A stretch of DNA of 28,543 nucleotides from Bacteroidota bacterium (GCA_017860555.1 JAGDMJ010000002.1:1-28543), one strand, 5' to 3'. Numbered from the stretch's first letter, positions 1-7,672 are shown. The notes: generated by a model from the sequence alone, not told the origin. A program made the numbers and translations.

Positions 1-425
1 CGCGGGACGAGAAACCGCTTCCCCCGGAGATTCTCTGCAGCGAAGAGCGCTGCCAGAGCGGAAGCGTTGAACTCCTGCGGCATGAAGCCTACCTTGAGCC
101 CGGCCCTCTGGAGCTCTCCCGCAGTTTTCGCACCTACCGCGTAGATCACGCTCTTGCTGAGCCATGCCAGGTCGATGCCGCGTTCGGCCATTCGCTGCAG
201 AAGGCCTTTCACTCCATTCACACTGGCGAAGACGACTCCATCAAAGTACGCGGGAGGGCGCTCCAAAGCCCCGTCGCATGCATCCCAGGAGGTTGGAGGC
301 GCGATCTGAATCGTGGGGAAGAAGAGGACCTGGAAGCCGCTGGCTTCCAGTTCCCGCCTCAGCTCTTCAGACTGCTCGCGAGGTCGGGTAATGAGAACGG
401 TTCTACGCTTCAGGCTTGTTGACAT
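1..425 (-). CDS. hemD: Uroporphyrinogen-III synthase HemD (3' end cut by window edge)
   Basis: HemD closes and inverts ring D of hydroxymethylbilane to give uroporphyrinogen III in the cytoplasm, directly after HemC. The frame opens with ATG at 425 and stays open to the window edge, giving about 141 residues of a protein usually near 250. The N-terminus carries the family-like VLITRPREQSEEL segment. Later come FDGVVFASVNGV and a SKSVIYAVGAKTAGEL segment, both typical of the first HemD lobe and the inter-lobe strand. The start overlaps the hemC stop by 23 bp, and an AGCAGG sits just before the ATG, which suggests translational coupling to hemC. HemD is poorly conserved in general, so the call rests on these segments plus position in a hemA-hemC-hemD order, which makes it fairly secure. 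Confidence 0.88.
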   Translation of the reverse strand, partial: MSTSLKRRTVLITRPREQSEELRRELEASGFQVLFFPTIQIAPPTSWDACDGALERPPAYFDGVVFASVNGVKGLLQRMAERGIDLAWLSKSVIYAVGAKTAGELQRAGLKVGFMPQEFNASALAALFAAENLRGKRFLVP

Positions 426-1383
426 CCTGCTTCAATGCGCGGATTTGCCGGAGAATTTCTTCAGCACCTTCGGCCAGAAGCCGGGCGGCAAGCTGCCTAC
501 CCAGAGTGTCGGCTTCCAGAGGATCTCCCTCAATCGTGCTCCGGACTACTTTTTTTCCATCGAGCGAACCTACCATCGCGTCCAGCATCAGAACAGGGCG
601 GCCGTTTGCTGAATCCATCACCCTGCCGTAAGCACCGATCGGCACCTGGCATCCTCCTTCCAGTGTGCGGAGCAGAGCCCTTTCTGCGGTGGTCCCCTGA
701 AGCGTGGCATGATCCGTCAGCCCCGCCACAAGACTGCTGATATCGTGATCGCCGCGGCGGACTTCCACGCCAAGGGCGCCCTGTCCCACGGCCGGCAGAA
801 TAACTTCGGTTGTCACCGTTTCGCCGATTTTCGGTCCCCAGCCGAGCCTGACAACGCCGGCTCGCGCGAGAATCATCCCCATCCAATCGGAGCTCTCCAG
901 TTTCTTGAAGCGGGTTCCCAGATTGCCCCTGATGTCAACGATCTTCATGTCGGGCCGGACCGCGGCGATCTGGCATTTTCTCCTGAGACTTCCCGTGGCG
1001 ATCGCGGCCCCCGGCGGCTGGGCCATGAGCTTCCGAATGCTGTTGGAGGGATGGGGAATGAACACGTCGCGCGGGTCTTCCCGGCGGGAAACCGCACCGA
1101 TCTCCAACCCGTCCGGCAGCTCCGTGGGAAGATCCTTCAAACTATGCACGGCCAGATCGATGCGTCCTTCGAGCAGCGCCGTCTCGATCTCGCGGGTGAA
1201 GAGCCCTTTGTCCCCGATCTTTGAAAGCGGGGCATCCAGGATCTTATCGCCCGTGGTCTTAATGACCTCGATGATGACCTCGTTCCCAGGGTGGAGCCGG
1301 AGCAGTTCCCCCTGTACCCACCGTGCCTGCCAGAGCGCAAGGTCGCTCCCCCTGCTTCCGATCCTCACGGTCCTACTCTTCAT
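403..1383 (-). CDS. hemC: Hydroxymethylbilane synthase (porphobilinogen deaminase) HemC
   Basis: HemC joins four porphobilinogen molecules into hydroxymethylbilane, using a covalently bound dipyrromethane cofactor, in the cytoplasm. The protein is 326 residues from the chosen start, normal for the family. It shows the N-terminal IGSRGSDLALWQ motif, the active-site segment DLAVHSLKDLPT with the catalytic Asp, ATGSLRRKCQ and DIRGNLGTR phosphate-binding arginines, and EGGCQVPIGA with the cofactor-attaching Cys (about residue 245). An in-frame ATG lies five codons upstream at 1398. The ATG at 1383 is preferred because AAGGGG precedes it by about five bases and the conserved protein begins right after it. 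It overlaps the end of hemA by 11 bp and runs into hemD. Confidence 0.97.
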   Translation of the reverse strand: MKSRTVRIGSRGSDLALWQARWVQGELLRLHPGNEVIIEVIKTTGDKILDAPLSKIGDKGLFTREIETALLEGRIDLAVHSLKDLPTELPDGLEIGAVSRREDPRDVFIPHPSNSIRKLMAQPPGAAIATGSLRRKCQIAAVRPDMKIVDIRGNLGTRFKKLESSDWMGMILARAGVVRLGWGPKIGETVTTEVILPAVGQGALGVEVRRGDHDISSLVAGLTDHATLQGTTAERALLRTLEGGCQVPIGAYGRVMDSANGRPVLMLDAMVGSLDGKKVVRSTIEGDPLEADTLGRQLAARLLAEGAEEILRQIRALKQDVNKPEA

Positions 1384-2662
1384 GTTTCCCCTTGCCATGA
1401 GTCGGAAGACCGAACAACTCGCGCAGCAGGGTGCTTCGCATGAGTCCCTCAGCGTCCCCGCCGCCGTTCTGCGCTCCCTGTTTCAAGGTGGCCGTGGGCT
1501 GATGCAGGATTTTGTTGATGATCCGCTTCGTCACAAGCTCGAGCAATTCCCTATCTTCGGGACGGAAGCGGTTGACGTTCTTCTCCACTTCCTCACGGCG
1601 GATAGCCTCCAGAGCCTCGCGAAACTCCTGTATGGTCGGTCCGGCCTGAAGCGATTGATACCACTGCATGAAACCTTCCAGCTCCTGAGAAATGATCGCA
1701 TGCACCTTGGGGATCTCCGCTTTCCGTTTCCCGAGGTTCCTGTCCACGACGTTGCTGAGCGCGTCGATGTCGTACAGGAACACATTCTCGATCTTCTTCG
1801 AGACCGGGTTGACATTCCGGGGAACGCCGATATCGATGATGAACAGAGGGTTGTTCGAACGTTGCTTCATCACCTTCTGGACATCCTCCGGCTGGACAAT
1901 GTACGCCGGGGCGTTGACCGAGGTGATCACGATATCGGCAGCACGGAGGGCATCGACGATCAGCCCATAGTCCACAACGGTCCCCCCGAACTCCGAGACA
2001 AGGGCCTCCGCTTTCTCCCGGGTGCGGTTGGCGATCCTCACCTGGCCGATTCCTTTGCTTACCAGATGCTTCAGCGTGAGTTCGCCGGTTTCTCCCGCTC
2101 CAATCAGCAGCGCGGTCTTCTTTGAAAGGTCCTCAAAGATCCTACTGGCAAGCTCGACCGCTGCATAGCTGACGGACACCGCTCCTTCACAGATGGAAGT
2201 CTCTGTCCGGGTCCGTTTTCCCACGTGCAGCGCCGACTGCATCAGGCGGTTCATCACCGGGCCAAGGGCGTCCGCTTCGCGGGAAAGCGTGAACGCCTCC
2301 TTCACCTGGCTCAGGATCTGGATGTCGCCGATCACGAGCGAATCGATCCCGGCCGCAACCTGGAAAAGATGCGCGATGGCCTCTCCCGACGCGCTCCCGA
2401 CAAAATGCTCTTCCCGCACCATGTCCGCGGCCTTCTTAAAGTCGATGAGAAACCTCCTCACCGCAACATCATCGGCACCCTGGTCCCGGGTCAACCCATA
2501 CAGCTCGGTCCGGTTGCAGGTCGAGACCAGCACACACTCGGAGAAGAAGCTCCCCTTCAGGCGCCGGATCGCTTCCCGGATCTCGTCGGCGGAGAACCAC
2601 ATCCGCTCGCGAATATCTACCGAGGCCGTGTGATGGCTGATGCCGACGGAAAGAAGATTCAT
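1373..2662 (-). CDS. hemA: Glutamyl-tRNA reductase HemA
   Basis: HemA reduces glutamyl-tRNA(Glu) with NADPH to glutamate-1-semialdehyde, the committed step of the C5 route to haem. From ATG 2662 the protein is 429 residues and begins MNLLSVGISHHTA, as in the family. The catalytic Cys lies in VSTCNRTELY (residue 49 here). SLVIGDIQILSQVKEAF follows. The NADPH-binding fold has GAGETGELTLKHL near residue 190, and the C-terminal helical dimerisation domain ends the protein. A longer frame opens at 2689, but it would overlap ccsA and adds a non-conserved tail. The chosen ATG is four bases after the ccsA stop, without an obvious Shine-Dalgarno site, so reinitiation after ccsA is likely. Confidence 0.97.
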   Translation of the reverse strand: MNLLSVGISHHTASVDIRERMWFSADEIREAIRRLKGSFFSECVLVSTCNRTELYGLTRDQGADDVAVRRFLIDFKKAADMVREEHFVGSASGEAIAHLFQVAAGIDSLVIGDIQILSQVKEAFTLSREADALGPVMNRLMQSALHVGKRTRTETSICEGAVSVSYAAVELASRIFEDLSKKTALLIGAGETGELTLKHLVSKGIGQVRIANRTREKAEALVSEFGGTVVDYGLIVDALRAADIVITSVNAPAYIVQPEDVQKVMKQRSNNPLFIIDIGVPRNVNPVSKKIENVFLYDIDALSNVVDRNLGKRKAEIPKVHAIISQELEGFMQWYQSLQAGPTIQEFREALEAIRREEVEKNVNRFRPEDRELLELVTKRIINKILHQPTATLKQGAQNGGGDAEGLMRSTLLRELFGLPTHGKGKHEE

Positions 2663-2666
2663 GATT

Positions 2667-3500
2667 CTAATGGAAACTATGGAACCCACTCATGTACAGG
2701 TTGATCACTGTCATCGAGAGAAACATACACCCGAAAGCGATGAGAGAGATCACGATGGTCTTGCGCCCCTGCCATCCTAGTCCCCGCTTTGCCCCGAGCG
2801 CGATCGCATACAACAACCAGATGACCAGCGTGCCGACAAGCTTCGGATCCCAGTAGGAGAATTCGTCAAACGCCTGCGGAAGCCAAAGCAAACCGACACC
2901 GATGGCAACGCTCAGCATCGCGAAACCGAACACCTCCGACCTGTTGCACATAGTCTCGAGCATTTCCAGGCTCGGCAGGCGGCTGTAAATCAGGCCAAAG
3001 CGGGTTGATTTGATCTCATGGTAGAGCATGAGGTAAAGAAACCCGTACACGGCGGAGAGGGAGATGCCGGTGTACCCGAGCAGCGCGGCCGACACGTGTA
3101 GCCCCAGGACAAGGCTGTGCAGATACTCCGGGATGGTTATCACGTCGCGGATGAAGAGCGACGATACCGTCTGGAATGCAAATGCCAGAAGCAGAATGAA
3201 CGCACCCGTATTGCTTGTATGCGTCCTCCATTCAATGTACATGTACGCTATGGCAATGGAGGCTGCCAGTAGCGACATGATCTCAAACACGCTCGTGATG
3301 GGAGGATGGTCCAACATGATCCCGCGCGCTGTCAGATAAAAAAGGTGCAGAATCACCGTTGTAAGCAAGAGCGGAAAGCGAAGGCGTTCCAGCGACTGAT
3401 TTCCCCTGAAAAAGGTAAGACCGTAGATCAGCGCCAATGCCGCATACAAGAACGGCATGACCACGCAGAAAATGTCTGAGAAAGGCTTCATATATCCCAT
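2667..3500 (-). CDS. CcsA/HemX-type cytochrome c assembly membrane protein
   Basis: This is a 277-residue polytopic membrane protein with about eight hydrophobic helices. It carries the segment YWDPKLVGTLVIWLLYA, corresponding to the tryptophan/WDPK signature of the CcsA/HemX/ResC family near the last helices. CcsA proteins handle haem and attach it to apocytochrome c at the outer face of the inner membrane. HemX is a related protein encoded next to hemA that affects HemA level in Bacillus. First place in a hemA-hemC-hemD operon favours a HemX-like or combined role, and sequence alone does not separate the two. AAGGA lies very close to the ATG at 3500; a second in-frame ATG at 3491 is an alternative start. 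Confidence 0.85.
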   Translation of the reverse strand: MGYMKPFSDIFCVVMPFLYAALALIYGLTFFRGNQSLERLRFPLLLTTVILHLFYLTARGIMLDHPPITSVFEIMSLLAASIAIAYMYIEWRTHTSNTGAFILLLAFAFQTVSSLFIRDVITIPEYLHSLVLGLHVSAALLGYTGISLSAVYGFLYLMLYHEIKSTRFGLIYSRLPSLEMLETMCNRSEVFGFAMLSVAIGVGLLWLPQAFDEFSYWDPKLVGTLVIWLLYAIALGAKRGLGWQGRKTIVISLIAFGCMFLSMTVINLYMSGFHSFH

Positions 3501-3510
3501 ATTCCTTGGA

Positions 3511-3541
3511 CGAATATAAGAAAAAAGTGGGTGGGATTAAA
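3511..3541 (-). promoter_or_regulatory. Possible promoter of the ccsA-hemA-hemC-hemD operon
   Basis: On the minus strand, TATATTCG (3511-3518) lies 10 bases before the ccsA ATG and resembles both a TATAAT box and the Bacteroidota TAnnTTTG element with one mismatch. A weak TTTAAT (3536-3541) is 17 bp upstream. The very short leader makes this tentative. Confidence 0.3.
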
Positions 3542-3585
3542 GGGGGCGGGGTTCAAGAGGGAAGATTCAAGGTGGGACGCATGCC

Positions 3586-3617
3586 GAAGAAAAGAAAAAG
3601 GGCCAAAAAACGGCCCT
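3586..3617 (-). terminator. Intrinsic terminator after the GvpL/F-like gene
   Basis: Reading the minus strand, a stem AGGGCC / GGCCCT (arms 3612-3617 and 3599-3604, loop of seven mostly T) is followed by a T-rich run (TTTTCTTTTC) over 3586-3598. This is the clearest Rho-independent terminator in the window. It lies about 40 bases past the stop codon at 3659 and separates that gene from the hem operon. Confidence 0.8.
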
Positions 3618-3641
3618 GCTATGACAGCGGCGACGGCAATC

Positions 3642-3660
3642 GACGCGTGCTGCACGCGTC
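3642..3660 (-). repeat. Perfect short-loop palindrome at the stop codon of the GvpL/F-like gene
   Basis: GACGCGTGC and GCACGCGTC are separated by one base and overlap the TGA stop codon. This would form a very strong hairpin at the 3' end of the message, just ahead of the terminator. It could stabilise the transcript end or aid termination. Confidence 0.6.
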
Positions 3661-4915
3661 AGGACTTTGCGAACGAGAAATGCTCCACGTTCCCGGCCAG
3701 TGAGAGCATCAACTCCATGAGGAAATGCTGGTACTGAAGATCGGTCACAGTCCTCACGAATTGGTTCAGCATCGAAGGTCCCAATTCATAGGAGACTTTG
3801 AGGATGATCTTCCAGTCATCGGACGAGCCGCTCTGGAGACTCACCATCATGTCGATGTCCGACCGCTCGGCGTAGGGGTGGAGTGCCTCATGAATGGATT
3901 CCGCCGCTTTCTTCTGTTTGTTCAAGATCCGCTCAAGCGTCTTCACATCGATGCGTTTTGGCTGGACAGGAGAAGAATACGGTATGCGGCCGCGGTCGGA
4001 TTCCCTCCTCCCCCCCGGTGTCGACTGCCCGACAAGTTCTGCTGTCCTGCTGTCCAGCGCATAGACCGACAGATTCCACCATCGTGTCGTAAGGAGTTCA
4101 TCGAGAGACTCACGGATTTCGGTGAAGTGCAGCGATATGTTGCTCTCAAATTCATCTTTCCCGCTGAACACCGTTCCAAATTCAAATGGCAGCAGAATGC
4201 CATGCAGGCGAAGGTCGTTGAGTAGGCCTTCATGAGCACCACGCATCCTGATCCCCTCCTGCTTGTTCAGGAGGAGAACTCCGTTCTTGGTCAGGTTGAC
4301 GGACTCGCGATACAACGGGCTGCCGTAGAACCTGAGACCCTGATAGTCCAACGCAAATGCAAAGTTTCGGCTGTCAATTCCCTTTTCCTCAAGCAAGAAG
4401 GGAACCGGAGAAGGAGTATCGTTGGGATCGATCTTGCTGACCCCATGAAGGTAGATGCAACTCTCATCCCCGAGATCGGAGGGGATGCGCGGCACCTGCT
4501 TGCGGGCCGACTGCTCACTCTCGCTGTGGATGTCCTCTTCCTTCTCGGCGGCCTGCAGGGGCGGCGTTTGGATCTTGACCTGTTCCACCCGATCTTCGAC
4601 TTTGGGAGGGACTTCCTTGACTGGTTTCCTCACCGGCATGCTGGGTTGTGGAATGGGGAGTACCGGAGCCGCGACGGGTTCGGAGCTGGGCACGGCAACC
4701 GGAGACACCGGCTGCGTTCTGGTAAGGAGCTCATGCTGAAGATGCCGCCACTTGATGATCTTCTCAAGTTCATCGGCCAGCTCCGCCGCGAGATTGTCAG
4801 GGGTCTGCTCCCCCAAATCGCACAGCATCTGGCCGATGTTATCGCGGGTCTTCAGTCTGCGGACGAGTTCTTCCAACACGGCCGCCCCGCGATTTTCATC
4901 CAACGGGTTCTTCAT
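3659..4915 (-). CDS. Protein with a predicted C-terminal GvpL/GvpF-like domain and helical N-terminus
   Basis: This is a 418-residue soluble protein from ATG 4915, chosen because AAGGG precedes it by five bases; the frame is open further upstream to 5014 without conserved content. Residues about 10-65 are helix-forming and charged. Residues about 68-150 are a Pro/Glu-rich, probably disordered linker. Residues about 152-418 resemble GvpL/GvpF gas-vesicle proteins: an initial IYLHGVSKI strand, the LPFEFGTVF core motif (242-250), a helical segment with AAESIHEALHPYAE (337-350), and a final strand ending AGNVEHFSF (407-415), where the family usually has a GPWPPYSF-like end. No gas-vesicle shell gene (gvpA) or other gvp gene is nearby. 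The gene is monocistronic, with its own terminator. The fold assignment is by motif pattern only and the function is unknown. Confidence 0.55.
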   Translation of the reverse strand: MKNPLDENRGAAVLEELVRRLKTRDNIGQMLCDLGEQTPDNLAAELADELEKIIKWRHLQHELLTRTQPVSPVAVPSSEPVAAPVLPIPQPSMPVRKPVKEVPPKVEDRVEQVKIQTPPLQAAEKEEDIHSESEQSARKQVPRIPSDLGDESCIYLHGVSKIDPNDTPSPVPFLLEEKGIDSRNFAFALDYQGLRFYGSPLYRESVNLTKNGVLLLNKQEGIRMRGAHEGLLNDLRLHGILLPFEFGTVFSGKDEFESNISLHFTEIRESLDELLTTRWWNLSVYALDSRTAELVGQSTPGGRRESDRGRIPYSSPVQPKRIDVKTLERILNKQKKAAESIHEALHPYAERSDIDMMVSLQSGSSDDWKIILKVSYELGPSMLNQFVRTVTDLQYQHFLMELMLSLAGNVEHFSFAKS

Positions 4916-5035
4916 CGCACCCTTTACCCTGTCTTCAGAAAGATAGCGAACTCCACATTCAACAGCAACGCCCTGTTCCCTGTCCTGGCGACCAGCCGCT
5001 GAGGGCCAAAACACGTATGCATGTCGTCCTGGCGC

Positions 5036-5080
5036 TCCTTGTCATCCTGACATGTTCTTAGCCAGGATCTAACTACGCTC
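5036..5080. repeat. Degenerate GTCATCCTGA...CAGGATCT intergenic repeat
   Basis: ATCCTG (5044-5049) and CAGGAT (5063-5068) form an imperfect dyad inside a sequence resembling the dispersed GTCATCCTGAGCG...GAAGGATCT repeat that I recall from intergenic DNA of several environmental phyla. Only one degraded copy is visible here, so the family assignment is tentative. Confidence 0.35.
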
Positions 5081-5190
5081 TCTGGACAGGAATAACTCAA
5101 GAACTTTCATAGGTGACACAACTCCCGCGAATTTGCCCGAAACCAAACGTCAGACCAATATGTAACCAAAGCAACAATTATGCCCGGCGC

Positions 5191-5221
5191 TTGCAGAACC
5201 AGAAGAGTTTTCCTATTTTTG
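5191..5221 (+). promoter_or_regulatory. Promoter candidate for the ECF sigma operon
   Basis: TTGCAG (5191-5196) is followed after 17 bp by TATTTT (5214-5219). The same bases read as TTG-N20-TATTTTTG, fitting the Bacteroidota primary-sigma consensus TTTG / TAnnTTTG. Transcription would start near 5228, about 36 bases before the GTG start. It looks like a housekeeping promoter rather than an ECF-type autoregulatory (GGAAC-like) one. Confidence 0.55.
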
Positions 5222-5263
5222 TCCAGGTCCTGACACTTTCACCCATCTCCGGCATCATATCAA

Positions 5264-5887
5264 GTGACCCGACGCGAAGAGCAGATAGCAACGGATGAGG
5301 AGTTGATCAGTGACGCCAAATCCGGGGACAGGAGTGCTTTCACTTCCCTGGTGAAGCGATATGAAGAAACGGTGTTTCGTTTCTCGTTGAAACTCTGCCG
5401 GGACAGAGAGAAGGCCGAAGAAACTTTGCAGGACACATTCATCAATGTGTACCGCAAGCTGGGTTCTTTCGACGGCAAATCGAAGTTCAGCACATGGCTG
5501 TATACGATCGTCGCTAACAACTGCCTGATGAAGCGCCGGAAGACGAAGCTTCAAGGGCTGGAGGAACCCCTGGAGGCACTCGATCTTCCCGCCGTTTCAC
5601 CCGATGGAAGATTTACCCGTCACGTTGTTCGGTGGGACAATACACCGTCGGACATTTTGCTGGGGAAGGAACTCCGGCGCGTGTTGGACGAGGCGATTCT
5701 GAAACTCCCTGAGATCTACCGCGCGGTATTTGTTCTGCGCGACGTCGAGGGAAAATCCAACGAGGAAACGGCCGAAGTGCTCCACATTTCTCAAGAAGCG
5801 GCAAAATCTAGACTGCGGAGAGCGCGTGCATTTCTTCGGGAGCAGCTCGATCCATACATGACATCGCGCCGGAAGGGAAAACCATGA
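5264..5887 (+). CDS. ECF (sigma-70 family) RNA polymerase sigma factor, RpoE/SigW-like
   Basis: This 207-residue protein directs RNA polymerase to a stress or envelope regulon. Region 2 spans about residues 20-95, with YEETVFRFSLKLCRDREKAE, LQDTFINVYRKL and FSTWLYTIVANN, the core-binding and -10-recognising helices. A linker with acidic and Pro residues follows. Region 4 is at about 140-195, with LPEIYRAVFVLRDVEG and the helix-turn-helix HISQEAAKSRLRRAR. The start is GTG at 5264: an in-frame stop lies at 5231, there is no in-frame ATG before the conserved part, and no clear Shine-Dalgarno site is seen. Its stop overlaps the next ATG (ATGA), the usual layout for a sigma/anti-sigma pair. Confidence 0.95.
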   Translation: MTRREEQIATDEELISDAKSGDRSAFTSLVKRYEETVFRFSLKLCRDREKAEETLQDTFINVYRKLGSFDGKSKFSTWLYTIVANNCLMKRRKTKLQGLEEPLEALDLPAVSPDGRFTRHVVRWDNTPSDILLGKELRRVLDEAILKLPEIYRAVFVLRDVEGKSNEETAEVLHISQEAAKSRLRRARAFLREQLDPYMTSRRKGKP

Positions 5888-6165
5888 AATGCCGTGAGGT
5901 GTACAAATACGTTTGCACCAATCTCGACCAGAATCTGAACTCCGCGAGATGCCGGCGCATTAAGAAACACTTATCGGAGTGCCCGGACTGCGCCGCGTAC
6001 CTGGATTCGCTTCGAAAGACCATCTCACTCTACCGCGAATACCCAACCCCGCACGTTCCCCGGTCTGTTCACAAGCGACTCTTTAAGGTCATCCACACAA
6101 TCGAGAAAGAGTCCCCCGGCGGCCTGGGAGGCGGGACGCGCAGCAAATCGCAGACAAAAAAGTGA
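5884..6165 (+). CDS. Small zinc-finger anti-sigma factor (ZAS type, soluble)
   Basis: This is a 93-residue protein translationally coupled to the sigma factor through a 4-bp ATGA overlap. It carries the zinc-binding anti-sigma pattern: Cys3 and then HLSECPDC, with His29, Cys33 and Cys36 giving the HxxxCxxC core. In this family the helical zinc domain holds the cognate ECF factor inactive, and several soluble members respond to redox change through the zinc cysteines. No membrane helix is visible, so it should act in the cytoplasm rather than as a membrane sensor. The tail (about 70-93) is Gly/Lys-rich and unremarkable. The specific signal cannot be read from sequence. Confidence 0.85.
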   Translation: MKCREVYKYVCTNLDQNLNSARCRRIKKHLSECPDCAAYLDSLRKTISLYREYPTPHVPRSVHKRLFKVIHTIEKESPGGLGGGTRSKSQTKK

Positions 6166-6404
6166 CCATGCCCATGCAACGTCCCGCACCCCTCCGGCTG
6201 GCATCCAGTGAAGCTCGCGGCCAGGGCGCCGGTGGTTCGGACCGACGTGCCGTCTCTCCGCCGAAATGAAAGGGCTGGCTCTTTCAGCGTAGATTCCCCC
6301 GAAGGTATCTCAAGCAGCATGCGCCTTCTGGCGACCGCCACCGGCGGACGCGGAAGCGAGACGTCCCGTTCGCCGCCTGGCACCTCACCCGCAGCAACCT
6401 CCAC

Positions 6405-7223
6405 TTACTTCTGTGGCTGATAGTACTTCATTGCCTCCGGGAGCTCAGCCCGGATTTTGTCGATCCGGGTCTCATCGGAAGGATGGGTGCTTAGAAATTC
6501 GGGAGGCGCGTTCCCACCTGATTGCTGTGCCATGCGTTGCCAGAAACCAACGGCCCCTTGCGGATCATAGCCGGCCATGGCCATGAAGACCAATCCGAGA
6601 TGGTCCGCTTCCGTTTCCTGGGTTCTGCTGAAGGGAAGCAGAGCACCAACCTGAACCCCCGCCCCGAATGCCGTCATCCAGAGTTGTCGGGTCTCTTCCG
6701 GTTTGCTGGCAAGCGCTTCGTTCAGCGCCACGCCGCCAAGCTCGGCCAGAAGTCCCTGACTCATGCGTTCGTTGCCATGCTCGGCGACCGCGTGAGCGAT
6801 CTCATGTCCCATCACGACGGCGAGCCCATTCTCGTCCTTTGTCACCGGGAGAATTCCGGTGTACACAACCACTTTCCCACCTGGCATGCACCAGGCATTC
6901 ACGTCCTTGCTTTCCACAAGATTGAATTCCCACTGGTATCCCGAGAGTTGGCCGGAAATTCCCTTTTCGGAAAAATACCGTTCGACAGCACGCTGGATGC
7001 GGTTTCCCACCTTCTTGACAAGCGCGGTCTCCTGCTGATTGGTGCTCAGCTTGTTCTCTTTCAGGAATTCACTGTACTGCTGTGTGCTCATCGAGAGCAT
7101 CTGCGATGCCGGGACCAGGCTGAGCTGCTTCCGGCCGGTCACCGGAACCGTCGAACAGGACGCAAGGAAGAAGTTGCACAGGACGAAGAAAAGGAATACT
7201 GTTTGGAGCCTGAACGCGCGCAT
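6405..7223 (-). CDS. M48-family zinc metalloprotease lipoprotein (LoiP/YcaL-like)
   Basis: This 272-residue periplasmic protease probably takes part in outer-membrane protein or envelope quality control. The N-terminus is a lipoprotein signal with lipobox LASC (Cys23), followed by the VPVTGRKQLSLVP segment common in this group. The zinc site is HEIAHAVAEH (His140, Glu141, His144) with the third ligand in the EADHLG segment (Glu205). The closing STHPSDETRI stretch is typical of M48B/C lipoproteins. The ATG is preceded by AGGG at four bases. It lies 20 bp after mscL and is probably cotranscribed with it, consistent with an envelope-stress grouping. Active-site residues are all present. Confidence 0.93.
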   Translation of the reverse strand: MRAFRLQTVFLFFVLCNFFLASCSTVPVTGRKQLSLVPASQMLSMSTQQYSEFLKENKLSTNQQETALVKKVGNRIQRAVERYFSEKGISGQLSGYQWEFNLVESKDVNAWCMPGGKVVVYTGILPVTKDENGLAVVMGHEIAHAVAEHGNERMSQGLLAELGGVALNEALASKPEETRQLWMTAFGAGVQVGALLPFSRTQETEADHLGLVFMAMAGYDPQGAVGFWQRMAQQSGGNAPPEFLSTHPSDETRIDKIRAELPEAMKYYQPQK

Positions 7224-7243
7224 GTCCCTACCCCCCCATTTGA

Positions 7244-7648
7244 TTACGATCGTGTCTTCAGAATGTCGCGGATCTCCTTCAACAGCACCACGTCGGCAGG
7301 AGGAGGCGGAGGCGCTGCAGGAGCTTCCTCGCTCTTGCGCCGCAAGCGGTTGATCCCCTTGACGAGCATGAAAATCGCAAGTGCAACGATGAGGAAATCA
7401 AAGAGTGCCTGGATGAAAGCGCCATACCTCAGTACCGTCGGAGGGGCAGTTCCAACCCCCTCTTTCAATACAACGCCCATCGCGGAGAAATCAATCCCGC
7501 CGACGATCAGCCCGAGCGGAGGCATGATCACGTCTGCAACGAGGGAAGAAACGATCTTGCCGAACGCCGCGCCGATGATGATACCGACCGCCATGTCCAT
7601 CATGTTGCCTTTCATGGCGAATTCCTTAAATTCTTTCACGATACTCAT
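7244..7648 (-). CDS. mscL: Large-conductance mechanosensitive channel MscL
   Basis: MscL is an inner-membrane pentameric pore that opens under membrane tension to release solutes during osmotic downshock. The 134-residue length is typical. The N-terminal amphipathic helix and first pore helix, FKEFAMKGNMMDMAVGIIIG, are nearly canonical. They are followed by VADVIMPPLGLIVGG, a periplasmic loop, the second membrane helix (FIQALFDFLIVALAIFMLV) and a cytoplasmic tail ending LLKEIRDIL. AAAGGAG lies eight bases before the ATG. A small Ala/Pro insertion (EEAPAAPPPPPAD) precedes the tail helix, a variable region of the family. Gaps of 20 and 24 bp to its neighbours suggest an operon with the DUF3078 and M48 genes. 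Confidence 0.98.
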   Translation of the reverse strand: MSIVKEFKEFAMKGNMMDMAVGIIIGAAFGKIVSSLVADVIMPPLGLIVGGIDFSAMGVVLKEGVGTAPPTVLRYGAFIQALFDFLIVALAIFMLVKGINRLRRKSEEAPAAPPPPPADVVLLKEIRDILKTRS

Positions 7649-7672
7649 GATATGTCTCCTTTGATGGTTGAC

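Larger units (their letters stand above)
4916..5263. other. 348-bp divergent intergenic region
   Basis: This spacer lies between the GvpL/F-like gene (leftward) and the sigma-factor gene (rightward). It holds a degenerate GTCATCCTGA-type repeat near 5036-5080 and a good promoter candidate at 5191-5221. No coding frame with recognisable protein content and no tRNA was seen. The base composition around 5100-5220 is more AT-rich than in the genes. Confidence 0.6.

Noticed and set aside
905..2125. A 406-codon plus-strand open frame opposite hemC and hemA
   Set aside because: Antisense to two clear enzymes, with no domain or ribosome site; a codon-bias shadow.
3506..3703. Plus-strand frame of 65 codons between ccsA and the GvpL/F-like gene
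   Set aside because: It is translated terminator and palindrome sequence (Lys/Arg/Gly-rich) on the opposite strand.
4916..5263. Possible tRNA or other structured RNA in the sigma-factor upstream spacer
   Set aside because: No cloverleaf pairing or T-loop (GGTTCGAATC-like) sequence was found; only a short dyad.
6069..6404. Minus-strand frame of 111 codons in the anti-sigma/M48 gap
   Set aside because: It overlaps the anti-sigma gene, is rich in Arg/Pro, and lacks a ribosome site. The 239-bp gap (6166-6404) holds only a weak TGAAAG/CTTTCA dyad near 6267-6286 and no U-run.
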